Part shown: positions 8,383 to 16,831 of the stretch, in pieces
Layout of the letters: each line of letters begins with the position of its first letter
How positions within the stretch are numbered: position 1 is the first letter of the stretch
NCBI GenBank assembly: GCA_036821645.1
Contig: DAISJD010000038.1
Span: 1 to 23,057 of the forward strand
Length of the DNA: 23,057 nucleotides
Direction: 5' to 3'
Source of the DNA: DAISJD01 sp036821645
GTDB lineage: Bacteria > Pseudomonadota > Alphaproteobacteria > ATCC43930 > CGMCC-115725
Translations under genes and position numbers: made by a program
The notes under the pieces: generated by a model
Told to the model about the DNA's origin: nothing
What the model saw: only the letters and a program-made list of their open reading frames with translations
Database searches by the model: none

Positions 8383-8443
8383 CTCCTTGATCGGCAATTA
8401 CGCGATATCCTATAGTATGATCTATCTTTTTATAGCTTTGCAA
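8383..8443 (-). promoter_or_regulatory. Promoter and ribosome binding site of the ABC exporter operon
   Basis: On the minus strand TTGCAA (8443-8438) is followed after 18 bases by CATACT (8419-8414), in an AT-rich stretch that contrasts with the surroundings. The predicted transcript start is near 8407. AAGGAG (8388-8383) then lies 8 bases upstream of CTG 8374. The arrangement decides the start codon of the ATPase. The -10 match is moderate. Confidence 0.45.
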
Positions 8444-8599
8444 CGAAATGACTTTATCGTGAAAAAAGGGATGATTTTATCTGTTTTCATCTGGTCGCAC
8501 CCCGTTTCGATCTTGCACATGCGACGATTTCCCGGACACACTCGGTGTTGGAAACGACCAGAACGCCGTTTGCGCTCGTGAGAATCGGAGGCCATCGTC

Positions 8600-10831
8600 A
8601 TGACACTGTCGCCACCATCGGATAAGGTTCCCGTCATCGTGCGCAAACAGACTGCGCAGACATCGAAAACCAGAGGAGCACATCAGGTGGTTCGTTCAAC
8701 GGTTTCCCGTCAGGCCAAGATCGACGCGACATCGCCGACGCGGTTCATCAATCGCGAATTATCCTGGCTCGCTTTCAATGAAAGGGTCCTCGAAGAAGCC
8801 GACAATCGGCAACATCCTTTGTTTGAACGGCTCAGATTTTTATCCATTTCGGCCAACAATCTCGATGAATTCTATATGGTGCGTGTGGCGGGACTGCGTG
8901 GTCAGGTCAATGCCAAGGTGAACATGGTTAGTCAAGATGGATTGACCCCGGCCCAACAATTACACGCGGTACATGAAAAAATTACCGATCTTATGCATGC
9001 CCAGCAAGTATCCTATCGTCAGTTGCGCACCGAGTTGCGCGATGCCAACGTCTCGCTCATTCATGCCGAAGACGTGACGGAAGTAGAGCGGCTTTGGCTG
9101 CACGATCGGTTCATGGCGGATATATTTCCGTTGCTGACGCCGCTTGCCATTGATCCCGCGCATCCGTTTCCCTTCATCGCCAATCTCGGTTTTGGCCTTG
9201 CCCTGCAATTGGTCCGTCTCAGTGACGAAAAACGGATGCGGGCATTGTTGCTGATTCCGATTTCCGTCGGTCGGTTCATTCGCCTGCCCAGTCCATCGAT
9301 CCGGATGATCCCGATGGAACAGGCGATTGGTTTGTTCTTGGATCGGGTCTTTCCCGGTTTTCATGTCGAAGGCCATGGGGCCTTTCGCATCCTGCGCGAC
9401 AGCGACATTGAAATCGAAGAAGAAGCCGAGGATTTGGTCCGTCTGTTCGAGACCGCGCTGAAGCGGCGGCGTCTTGGGCATGTCATTCATCTCGGCATCG
9501 AGGCGAGCATGCCGCTCGATCTGTGCAATTTTTTAATGAGTGAACTCGATGCCGCACCGGATGACGTGTTCCGGTCCGACGGGATATTGGGTCTGGCCGA
9601 TTTGAAGCAACTGATCGTCGACGAGCGGCCGGATCTAAAATTTCCCCCATATAACGCGCGCTTTCCCGAGCGGATACGCGATTTTGGCGGCGATTGTTTC
9701 GCCGCCATTCGCCATAAGGACATCATCGTCCACCATCCTTATGAAAGTTTCGACGTCGTCGTGCAGTTCCTGCGCCAGGCAGCCCGCGATAACGATGTGG
9801 TGGCGATCAAACAGACCCTTTATCGCACCTCGAACGACAGCCCGATCGTGCGGGCCCTGATTGAGGCGGCGGAAGCCGGCAAGACCGTGACGGCCTTGGT
9901 CGAGTTGAAGGCCCGTTTCGATGAAGAGGCGAATATCCGTTGGGCACGCGATCTCGAACGGGTCGGCGTGCAGGTCGTCTATGGCTTCGTTGAGATGAAG
10001 ACCCATGCGAAAGTCTCGCTCGTCGTGCGTCGGGAAGGGGGATCTTTACGCTCGTACGTCCATTTCGGGACCGGCAACTATCATCCGATTACGGCCAAGG
10101 TCTATACCGATCTCAGCTTTTTTACGACCGATCCCGCTCTCTGTCGCGATGCCGGGCGGTTGTTCAATTACATTACGGGTTATGCGAAGCCGGAACGGTT
10201 GGAAAAGCTCGCTATCGCCCCGCTTAACCTGCGTGGGCGGTTTTTGGAGCATCTCGAGGCGGAAATCGCCCATGCCAAGGCCGGCAGGCCAGCCACCATT
10301 TGGGCCAAGATGAATCAATTGGTCGACCCTTTGATGATCGACGCCCTCTATCGTGCGTCGTCGGCCGGGGTCGACATCGATCTCGTCATTCGGGGGATTT
10401 GCTGTTTGCGACCCGGCATTCAGGGTCTGTCCGAACGTATCCGCGTGCGGAGCATCGTCGGGCGGTTTTTGGAGCATTCGCGCATTTACGCGTTCGGCAA
10501 TGGGCGTAAAATGCCGCACCGGGATGCGTTGGTTTACATTTCCTCTGCCGATCTGATGCAGCGTAATCTTGATCGACGCGTTGAATCCATGGTGCCGATC
10601 GAGAATCCAACAGTGCACCAACAGGTTTTGGATGAGATTCTGTGGGAAAATCTGAAAGATGAGGCGCAGACCTGGACATTGGGTGCCGATGGCACCTATA
10701 TGCGCGTGCCGATGGTTCAGGGCGGGATCAATGCCCAGAGTTACTTTATGACCAACCCCTCTCTCTCCGGCCGGGGGTCGGCGTCGAATCAACCAAGCGA
10801 GTCGGTGAAACCGGTACCGGAAAAAGCATGA
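8600..10831 (+). CDS. ppk: Polyphosphate kinase 1
   Basis: PPK1 reversibly polymerises the ATP gamma-phosphate into inorganic polyphosphate. At 743 residues it is about 50 longer than the E. coli enzyme because of a basic, low-complexity N-terminal extension (residues 1-47) before FINRELSWLAFNERVLEEA and a short polar C-terminal tail. NNLDEFYMVRVAGL marks the N-domain. The phosphorylated histidine is H469 in MKTHAK; the second essential histidine is H626 in GRFLEHSRIY. Their spacing of 157 residues equals that of H435 and H592 in E. coli. YVHFGTGNYHPITAKVYTDL and the C-domain block GICCLRPGI are also present. GGAGG lies 8 bases before the ATG. The gene overlaps ppx by 4 bases, so synthesis and degradation of polyphosphate are made from one transcript. 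Confidence 0.98.
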   Translation: MTLSPPSDKVPVIVRKQTAQTSKTRGAHQVVRSTVSRQAKIDATSPTRFINRELSWLAFNERVLEEADNRQHPLFERLRFLSISANNLDEFYMVRVAGLRGQVNAKVNMVSQDGLTPAQQLHAVHEKITDLMHAQQVSYRQLRTELRDANVSLIHAEDVTEVERLWLHDRFMADIFPLLTPLAIDPAHPFPFIANLGFGLALQLVRLSDEKRMRALLLIPISVGRFIRLPSPSIRMIPMEQAIGLFLDRVFPGFHVEGHGAFRILRDSDIEIEEEAEDLVRLFETALKRRRLGHVIHLGIEASMPLDLCNFLMSELDAAPDDVFRSDGILGLADLKQLIVDERPDLKFPPYNARFPERIRDFGGDCFAAIRHKDIIVHHPYESFDVVVQFLRQAARDNDVVAIKQTLYRTSNDSPIVRALIEAAEAGKTVTALVELKARFDEEANIRWARDLERVGVQVVYGFVEMKTHAKVSLVVRREGGSLRSYVHFGTGNYHPITAKVYTDLSFFTTDPALCRDAGRLFNYITGYAKPERLEKLAIAPLNLRGRFLEHLEAEIAHAKAGRPATIWAKMNQLVDPLMIDALYRASSAGVDIDLVIRGICCLRPGIQGLSERIRVRSIVGRFLEHSRIYAFGNGRKMPHRDALVYISSADLMQRNLDRRVESMVPIENPTVHQQVLDEILWENLKDEAQTWTLGADGTYMRVPMVQGGINAQSYFMTNPSLSGRGSASNQPSESVKPVPEKA

Positions 10832-12378
10832 CGTTTCTTGATGATAAAGGGGCTCCGATGGGGACTGAAACCGATCATGCAGCACTCGCCCGCCGCAAGC
10901 AGCGCATGGTCGGCGTGATCGATATCGGGTCGAATTCCTTGCGTCTCGTGATTTATGACGGGATCAGCCGCGCCCCTATGGCGCTGTTCAACGAAAAGGT
11001 GATGTGCGCCTTGGGCCGCGGCCTCAATGTGACTGGGCGGCTCAATCCCGATGGCGTCATCCTCGCCCAGGACAATATCGAACGGTTCGTGATGTTGGCC
11101 CGGCAATTGGGCGTCCTGCGGCTTGACATTCTGGCGACATCGGCCGTGCGGGACGCGGTGGACGGTCCGGCCTTCGTCGCCGATATCGAGGCGCGGTGCG
11201 GCGTTAGGGTCGCGGTGATCGATGGCGCGCGCGAAGGCATTCTGGCGGCGGCGGGCGTGCGCGCTGGCCTTCCCAATGCAGACGGCATAACCGGCGATCT
11301 CGGCGGCGGTAGCGTCGAGTTGGCCGAAACGGGGCCCAATGGTGGGGCCGTTGCCAGTCTGCCGCTTGGGGCCCTGCGCCTCATGGAAACCAATCAGGAC
11401 GAGATGGCGACGCGGGGCATGGTCGACCGGGCCATTGCCGATCTTGCTTGGTTGGAACGGGGGCGCGGACGTCCGTTTTATGCGGTCGGCGGGACATGGC
11501 GGGCCTTGGCCCGCATTCACATGGATCAGACCAATTACCCGCTTCATGTAATCCAGGGATATGAATTATCGACCCAGACGATGGAAGAGTTTTTGGATGT
11601 CTTACACCGGCAGTCGCGTCGTTCTCTAGAAAAGGTAGCGGGTATTTCGCGTAAACGTCTAGAGACGGTGCCGATGGCGGCTTATGTGCTCTTGCGCCTC
11701 ATTCGGGTGATCCAACCGTCATCGGTTATTTTTTCAGCCTATGGCCTGCGCGAGGGGCATTTATTCGAACTCTTGCCTGAGGACGAGCGCAACCGCGATC
11801 CTTTGATCGAAGGGGCCTTGGAGATGGCAGCCGCAAATCCCCGGTTCGGGGGCGGCGGTGCTGAGTTGGTGCAGTGGACGGATCCGCTGTTTCCGTCCGA
11901 ATCCCTCGAAGAGCGGCGGTTGCGCCATGTGGCCGCAATCCTGTCGGATATCGGGTGGTCCGATCATCCAGATTATCGCGACGAACAGGTTTTCACCCGG
12001 TGTTTGCGGATGCCGTTACCCGGTCTCGATCATGCTGGGCGGATCTATCTTGCGACCGTGCTCCATGCCCGTTATGGCGGGGCGCAGGACGCAGCCGTGA
12101 TGTTGCCGGTTCGTCCGTTGGTTGCGCCCTCGGCCTTTGTTCAGGCGCGTGCCGTCGGGGCCGCCTTTCGTCTGGGCTATACCTTGACGGGGGGTGCGCC
12201 GGATCTCCTGGCGAAGACGGGGGTTGGATTCGAAGGGGCGTCGGTTGCCCTCACCATTCCCGAACACACGGCAATCTATACGGGGGAGGCGGTGATGCGG
12301 CGCCTCGAAACCTTGGGCCGATCGCTTGGGCGGCGGTCGATTTTGCGCACGGCGAGCACCGATCCTGTGGCGGCCTGA
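10828..12378 (+). CDS. ppx: Exopolyphosphatase (Ppx/GppA family)
   Basis: A 516-residue actin-fold phosphatase that should release phosphate from polyphosphate ends; pppGpp hydrolysis is an alternative within the family, but pairing with ppk favours Ppx. Visible motifs are VIDIGSNSLRLVIYDG (residues 30-45), ATSAVRDA, GDLGGGSVEL (156-165) and GGTWRALARIH. A helical HD-like C-terminal region starts near residue 320. In the block that usually reads G-x-E-E-A this protein has G-A-R-E-G (133-137), keeping only the second Glu. The ATG overlaps the ppk stop (ATGA), giving translational coupling. An in-frame ATG at 10858 is preceded by AAAGGGG and is a real alternative start that would shorten the protein by 10 residues. 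It converges with rnd, 68 bases apart. Confidence 0.93.
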   Translation: MTFLDDKGAPMGTETDHAALARRKQRMVGVIDIGSNSLRLVIYDGISRAPMALFNEKVMCALGRGLNVTGRLNPDGVILAQDNIERFVMLARQLGVLRLDILATSAVRDAVDGPAFVADIEARCGVRVAVIDGAREGILAAAGVRAGLPNADGITGDLGGGSVELAETGPNGGAVASLPLGALRLMETNQDEMATRGMVDRAIADLAWLERGRGRPFYAVGGTWRALARIHMDQTNYPLHVIQGYELSTQTMEEFLDVLHRQSRRSLEKVAGISRKRLETVPMAAYVLLRLIRVIQPSSVIFSAYGLREGHLFELLPEDERNRDPLIEGALEMAAANPRFGGGGAELVQWTDPLFPSESLEERRLRHVAAILSDIGWSDHPDYRDEQVFTRCLRMPLPGLDHAGRIYLATVLHARYGGAQDAAVMLPVRPLVAPSAFVQARAVGAAFRLGYTLTGGAPDLLAKTGVGFEGASVALTIPEHTAIYTGEAVMRRLETLGRSLGRRSILRTASTDPVAA

Positions 12379-12420
12379 CCCCACCCACTGAGGGCCGTAC
12401 CGTGATAATCGCAGCACCGT

Positions 12421-12458
12421 CGCCCTTGGGGCAGGTCCTTTCGCCCTTAGGGCAGGTC
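12421..12458 (-). repeat. Two 17-bp near-identical repeats across the rnd stop codon
   Basis: CGCCCTTGGGGCAGGTC (12421-12437) and CGCCCTTAGGGCAGGTC (12442-12458) differ at one base and repeat with a 21-base period. The second copy contains the rnd stop codon. Each copy is itself a small palindrome (GCCCTTAGGGC type). Because the period is seven codons, the unit is in frame with rnd. Confidence 0.8.
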
Positions 12459-13601
12459 AACGACGTCGATGCGTTTGCCCCGTGCGGTCAAGGCCAGTTT
12501 GCCGTGTTTCAATTTCAAGGCATCCTTGCCGAACAGCTCATAGCGCCATCCTTTGAGGGCCGGGACGTTTGCCCCGTCGTCGGCGGCGATGAGTTCGAGT
12601 TCGCTGCCGCTTGCGATCAGTTTTTGCGCGACACCGTGATCTTCGCTGCGCAGTTTCAGTAAAACGCGCAAGAGATCGACCAGAGGGCCGAGACCGGGCG
12701 GCAATTCGGGCTTCGCACTGAAATCGACAAGGCCCGGATGCAGGGTTTGACTGCCGCGTTCAACGCAGGCGATCATATCGAGACCGAGTTTGCCCTCGGC
12801 AACCGACCGTCCAAGTCCCCGGATCCGGGCGAGTTCGTCGATCGTTGTCGGGGCATGGGCGGCGATTTCCAGCAAGGATTCGTCCCGCAGGATGCGCCCT
12901 CTCGGGATATCGCGGGCTTGTGCCGCCAATTCCCGCCATGTGGCGAGTTCGCGCAAAATCGATAGAAATTTCTTACTGCCGCCGCGCGGTTTCAGGCGCC
13001 TCCAGGCGTCGTCCGGATCGACCCGATAGGTTGCGGGATCGGTAAGCTCGCGCATTTCGTCCATCAGCCATTCCGCCCGTTCCGATTTGATAAGACGGGC
13101 ATTCAGCTTTTCATAGACGGTACGCAGATAGGTTACGTCGGCCAGGGCATAATCCAATTGCCGCTGGGTCAGCGGGCGTTGGGCCCAGTCGGTGAAACGG
13201 GACGATTTATCGATTTTGCCGTTGGCGAGTTTGGTTGCCAGAGTCTCGTAGCTGACGGAATCGCCGAAGCCGCATACCATCGCCGCGACCTGCGTATCGA
13301 AGAGGGGGGTTGGCATCGTGCCGCTCTGATGCAGGAAAATTTCCAGATCCTGGCGTGCGGCATGAAACACCTTCATGACGCCCGGATCGGCCATCAGGGC
13401 ATAGAGCGGGGATAAATCGATGTCGGGGGCGAGCGTGTCGATCACGGCCGCCTCGTCCGGTCCGGCGATTTGGACCAGACACAGCAAGGGCCAGTAGGTC
13501 TTATCGCGCAGAAACTCGGTGTCGACCGTAATAAAGTCGGCCTGATGGTGACGGGCGCAGAAGGCGGCAAGGTCGTCGGAGGTCGTGATCAGTTGCATCA
13601 T
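12447..13601 (-). CDS. rnd: Ribonuclease D
   Basis: A 3'-5' exoribonuclease that trims tRNA precursors and other stable RNAs. Residues 1-170 are the DEDDy exonuclease domain: D27 and E29 in VDTEF, D85 in AARQDLEIF, and Y151 with D155 in YALADVTYL. HRDC-type helical domains follow; residues around 210-300 contain the usual ILRELATWRELAAQ and IRGLGRS segments. The length of 384 residues fits. The frame extends to a GTG at 13637, but homology starts at the double ATG (13601/13598), so 13601 is used; the ribosome binding site is weak for all of these. It converges with ppx and diverges from aspS. Its stop codon lies inside a tandem duplication. Confidence 0.95.
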   Translation of the reverse strand: MMQLITTSDDLAAFCARHHQADFITVDTEFLRDKTYWPLLCLVQIAGPDEAAVIDTLAPDIDLSPLYALMADPGVMKVFHAARQDLEIFLHQSGTMPTPLFDTQVAAMVCGFGDSVSYETLATKLANGKIDKSSRFTDWAQRPLTQRQLDYALADVTYLRTVYEKLNARLIKSERAEWLMDEMRELTDPATYRVDPDDAWRRLKPRGGSKKFLSILRELATWRELAAQARDIPRGRILRDESLLEIAAHAPTTIDELARIRGLGRSVAEGKLGLDMIACVERGSQTLHPGLVDFSAKPELPPGLGPLVDLLRVLLKLRSEDHGVAQKLIASGSELELIAADDGANVPALKGWRYELFGKDALKLKHGKLALTARGKRIDVVDLP

Positions 13602-14050
13602 CTCAAACTTGGCTAAGATCGCACCGGCCGCAGACACGGTAACACCCCGGCGGCGTGCGCTCTATCATGCCGCAAGCCGGGCGTAGAAACCAAGCATTGA
13701 GACGGGGTTAGATCAAAATGCGGCATAAAATCTGCGTCGAAGGCCCACATGGTGGGACAGAAGCGGCTTTTTTGCCCGACAAAATCGGCTGGCGAAAGGA
13801 GGAATGCGGCGGACGATCGGCGGCCGCCATGGATTTTATGCGGGAAAGCGACAGATATTTTACCCGAGTGCTTGACAAAATGCCGGTGGCGCGGTGCTGT
13901 ACCGCGCTTGCGTTCCGTTTTTGCATCGCGCTTGGCGATGATGGGGCGTAGGTCTGTCATTCGCCCGTCATCTGCATCGTGTTTGCGGGTGCCGGTGCGG
14001 CGGGTGCAAGCCCTGTGTGTTGGAATTTTTTGAAGAAGGCCGGACGAGTC
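13602..14050. other. Gene-free divergent region between rnd and aspS
   Basis: These 449 bases lie between divergently read genes and should hold both promoters. I see one good plus-strand promoter (13872-13903, listed separately). Seven-base inverted arms ATGCCGC (13667-13673) and GCGGCAT (13720-13726) lie on the rnd side, and a small CCCAC-ATG-GTGGG hairpin lies near 13744-13756. Open frames of 77 and 94 codons exist on the plus strand but lack ribosome binding sites and recognisable similarity. No convincing rnd promoter was found. Confidence 0.6.
13872..13903 (+). promoter_or_regulatory. Candidate promoter of aspS
   Basis: TTGACA, a perfect -35 box (13872-13877), is followed by 18 bases and then GCTGTACC (13896-13903). 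That element resembles the alphaproteobacterial housekeeping -10 pattern GCTANAWC, with two mismatches. The start point would be near 13908, leaving a leader of about 140 bases before aspS. Confidence 0.5.
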
Positions 14051-15850
14051 ATGCATGCCTATCGGACACATACCTGTGGTGAATTGCGCCTTGGCCACGA
14101 AGGCTCGGCAGTGCGCTTGAGCGGGTGGGTCCATCGCAAGCGCGATCATGGCCAATTGCTGTTTATCGATTTGCGCGATCATTACGGGATTACCCAATGT
14201 GTGATCGATCAGGACAGCCTTGGCCCCTTGTTTGCGGTGGCTGAAGCCCAAAAATTGGAAAGTGTGATCACCGTCACCGGCAAAGTCGTCAAACGCGATT
14301 CGGCAACGGTCAATGCGAATCTCGCGACCGGCGAAATCGAAGTGCAGATTCAAGAAATCATCGTCCAAAGCGAGTCGGAAACTCTGCCCTTTCCGATCCA
14401 TGGCGAGACGGATTACCCCGAAGAGCGCCGCCTGACCTATCGGTTCTTGGATCTGCGGCGCGAGGGCATACATCAGAATATCGTGTTGCGTTCGAAGGTG
14501 ATCGCCTCGGCCCGTCGTCGGATGATCGAGCAGGGTTTCCTTGAGATGCAGACGCCGATATTGACCTCGTCTTCGCCGGAAGGGGCGCGGGATTTTCTGG
14601 TCCCGTCCCGCGTGCATCCCGGTTCCTTCTATGCGTTGCCGCAGGCGCCGCAGCAGTTCAAGCAATTGCTGATGGTGGCCGGATTCGATCGATATTTTCA
14701 GATTGCGCCTTGTTTTCGCGATGAAGATGCGCGGGCCGACCGGTCGCCGGGCGAGTTTTATCAACTCGATTTCGAGATGAGCTTCGTTACTCAAGAAGAC
14801 GTGTTTGCCGCGATCGAACCGGTTCTCTATGGCATTTTCGAGGAATTCAACGGCGGTCGGGCCGTAACACCCCCCCCCTTCCAACGAATCGCCTATGCCG
14901 ATGCCATGCGGCTTTATGGGTCAGACAAGCCGGATTTGCGCAATCCTCTCGTGATTTGCGATGTGGGGCCGGTCTTTGATGGATCGGATTTCGCGGTTTT
15001 CGCCGGTGCCTTGCGCAAGGGGCATGTGGTCAAGGGGATTAGGGCACCGAAGGCGGCGGAGCGCCCGCGCTCGTTCTTCGACAAGCTGAATGCCTGGGCC
15101 ATCGAACAAGGGGCGAAGGGCCTCGGCTATGTCGTGTTCGCCGATGGCGAGGCCAAGGGTCCCATTGCGAAATTCTTGGATGCCGACCGTCTTGCCCACC
15201 TGAAGACGATCAGCGGGGCCGAGGAAGGCGATGCGGTTTTCTTCGTCTGTGACGCCAAGGGCCCTGCGACCAAGCTTGCAGGACAGGCCCGCATGCGCAT
15301 CGGTCAGGAATTGGGTGTTTGCGAGACCGGGATTTTCAAATTCTGCTGGGTGACGGATTTCCCCATGTATGAATTGAACGAAGATACCGGACGGATCGAA
15401 TTCAGCCATAATCCGTTCTCGATGCCCCAAGGGGGGCTTGAGGCGTTGCTCAATCAGGATCCGCTCACCATCAACGCCTACCAATACGACATCGTGTGCA
15501 ACGGGGTCGAATTGAGTTCCGGGGCGATCCGCAATCACAAACCGGAAATCATGTACAAGGCGTTCGAGATTGCGGGATACCCCGCATCCGAGGTCGAGGC
15601 GCGGTTCGGTGGGATGTTGAACGCCTTCAAATATGGGGCCCCACCCCATGGCGGTTCGGCACCCGGCATCGATCGGATCGTCATGTTGTTGGCGGACACG
15701 CCCAATATTCGCGAGATCGTTGCATTCCCGCTCAATCAGCAGGCCCAGGATCTCTTGATGCAGGCCCCGGCCCCCGTGCCTGCGGAACGGCTCAGGGAGT
15801 TGCATATTGCCGTACATTTGCCGCCGGTCAAGGGTGCCAAACCTGCGTAA
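14051..15850 (+). CDS. aspS: Aspartyl-tRNA synthetase, probably non-discriminating
   Basis: A class II synthetase that charges tRNA-Asp and, if non-discriminating, also tRNA-Asn. At 599 residues it has bacterial-type length. The N-terminal OB fold contains WVHRKRDHGQLLFIDLRD (26-43). Motif 2 is FRDEDARADRSPGEFYQLDFEM (222-243), and motif 3 is GAPPHGGSAPGIDRIVMLL near the C-terminus. The GAD insertion domain lies between. H33 in the RDHG loop matches the histidine (H31) that marks the relaxed tRNA specificity of the Pseudomonas aeruginosa enzyme, where discriminating enzymes have Leu. Such enzymes need the GatCAB amidotransferase, expected in this clade. The frame runs upstream to 13979, but homology begins at MHAYRTHTCGEL. 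The spacing of the AGAAGG upstream of 14051 is long (11 bases). Confidence 0.98.
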   Translation: MHAYRTHTCGELRLGHEGSAVRLSGWVHRKRDHGQLLFIDLRDHYGITQCVIDQDSLGPLFAVAEAQKLESVITVTGKVVKRDSATVNANLATGEIEVQIQEIIVQSESETLPFPIHGETDYPEERRLTYRFLDLRREGIHQNIVLRSKVIASARRRMIEQGFLEMQTPILTSSSPEGARDFLVPSRVHPGSFYALPQAPQQFKQLLMVAGFDRYFQIAPCFRDEDARADRSPGEFYQLDFEMSFVTQEDVFAAIEPVLYGIFEEFNGGRAVTPPPFQRIAYADAMRLYGSDKPDLRNPLVICDVGPVFDGSDFAVFAGALRKGHVVKGIRAPKAAERPRSFFDKLNAWAIEQGAKGLGYVVFADGEAKGPIAKFLDADRLAHLKTISGAEEGDAVFFVCDAKGPATKLAGQARMRIGQELGVCETGIFKFCWVTDFPMYELNEDTGRIEFSHNPFSMPQGGLEALLNQDPLTINAYQYDIVCNGVELSSGAIRNHKPEIMYKAFEIAGYPASEVEARFGGMLNAFKYGAPPHGGSAPGIDRIVMLLADTPNIREIVAFPLNQQAQDLLMQAPAPVPAERLRELHIAVHLPPVKGAKPA

Positions 15851-15939
15851 CGGTGCAGGGTTTGCGGCGGCTTGTGCCCCGTGAAGAGGATGGGGCAGAA
15901 GCCGCCGCATGGTGGAACGGATCGGCAGGAGGAAGTAGG

Positions 15940-16767
15940 ATGGGGTTTGCGTTGTTGGCTGGCCGGGTGGTCCTAGTCGTCGCCCTTGGCGGACTTGCCT
16001 GTTGGGGGGTGGCGTCGGCCGATGCGGCCGAGATCAGCCCGCACAAGGCCATCTATGACCTGTCGTTGATTGCTGCCAAACCGTCGAGCGGTGTCGTCAA
16101 TATCGGCGGCACCTTGACCTATCGCATTGCGGATACATGCGAAGGGTGGGCCGTCGATCAACAGTTCAAAATGCGTTTGGAAGCCGAAGGTGACGAGCCG
16201 ACCGAGATCGTTTCTTCCTTTGCGACCGTCGAGTCGAAAGATGGGTTGCGCTATCGCTTCAATCAAAAGCGCACCCGTGACGGCAAGGTCGAAGAGGAAT
16301 TGAGCGGCGATGCGACCTTAAAGTCGGTGGGCGGTGTCGGGCGCGCGCGCTTTTCCCAACCGCGGGACGAAAAATTCGATTTACCGGCGGGTACGCAATT
16401 TCCGACGGCCCATCTGTTGCAGGTGTTGAAAAAGGCGGAACAGGGGGAAAGTTTCGTTCCGGTGCGTGTGTTCGACGGGGCCAACCTCGAAGGTGCGAGT
16501 TTATTGTCGACGGTGATCGGCAAGGCCAAGCCCACGACCGTTGCGAAGAATGAGACGGGGATCGATCGTGCCTTGTTGAGCGAAACGGTCTGGCAGTTGC
16601 GGATGGCCGCATTTCCGGTCGATGAAAAAGCTGAGATGCCGAATTACGAAATTGGTCTGCGCCTCACGGATCATGCCGTTTCCGATGAAATTATTTTGGA
16701 TTACGGCGATTATTCGATTTTGGCCCGTCTGAAAAACTTGGAATCTTTGCCGCCGCGTGGCTGTTAA
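15940..16767 (+). CDS. eipB: EipB/DUF1849 family periplasmic envelope protein
   Basis: A 275-residue exported protein. Residues 1-29 form a signal peptide: a short basic start, a hydrophobic core VVLVVALGGLACWGVA, then an A-x-A site near SADA-A. The mature part begins HKAIYDLSLI, a hallmark of DUF1849. Brucella EipB of this family is a periplasmic beta-spiral protein needed for envelope integrity, stabilised by a disulfide between an early and a C-terminal cysteine. Here C67 in DTCEGW and C275, the very last residue, are the matching pair; C21 lies in the signal peptide in a poor lipobox context. AGGAGG lies 7 bases before the ATG. It follows aspS by about 90 bases with no clear terminator between and may be cotranscribed. 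Assignment rests on the N-terminal motif, length and cysteine placement. Confidence 0.82.
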   Translation: MGFALLAGRVVLVVALGGLACWGVASADAAEISPHKAIYDLSLIAAKPSSGVVNIGGTLTYRIADTCEGWAVDQQFKMRLEAEGDEPTEIVSSFATVESKDGLRYRFNQKRTRDGKVEEELSGDATLKSVGGVGRARFSQPRDEKFDLPAGTQFPTAHLLQVLKKAEQGESFVPVRVFDGANLEGASLLSTVIGKAKPTTVAKNETGIDRALLSETVWQLRMAAFPVDEKAEMPNYEIGLRLTDHAVSDEIILDYGDYSILARLKNLESLPPRGC

Positions 16768-16782
16768 GGGCTTTTGTTTGTC

Positions 16783-16811
16783 TGGACGTCATACAATCTT
16801 TAAGCTATAAC
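16783..16811 (+). promoter_or_regulatory. Strong sigma-70-type promoter ahead of the binding-protein gene
   Basis: TGGACG (16783-16788), 17 bases, then TATAAC (16806-16811). The extended -10 GCTATAAC fits the Caulobacter-type housekeeping pattern GCTANAWC at every position, and the -35 box matches TTGACR at five of six. The predicted start is near 16818. Confidence 0.65.
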
Positions 16812-16831
16812 AGCAAACCTTTGAGTGTACA

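Noticed and set aside
11214..11240. Loss of the first Glu in the Ppx G-x-E-E-A block as a sign of inactivity
   Set aside because: Only one Glu is strictly needed as far as I can recall and the second is kept; the rest of the motifs are intact. Not reported as a defect.
13744..13790. Small hairpin plus T-run near 13744-13776 as a terminator or small RNA end
   Set aside because: The T-run is about 13 bases beyond a five-pair stem, too far for an intrinsic terminator, and no upstream plus-strand gene needs one.
13718..14033. Two plus-strand small open frames (77 and 94 codons) in the rnd-aspS gap
   Set aside because: No ribosome binding site at usable spacing and no recognisable protein pattern; they overlap the predicted aspS promoter.
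13613..14884. A 423-codon minus-strand open frame antisense to the start of aspS
   Set aside because: It is the shadow of the strongly conserved aspS frame and of the aspS promoter region; composition is Arg/His-rich and no family motif is visible.
15840..15866. Hairpin AACCTGC / GCAGGGTT just after aspS as a terminator
   Set aside because: It has a bulge and no T-run, and eipB follows closely on the same strand.
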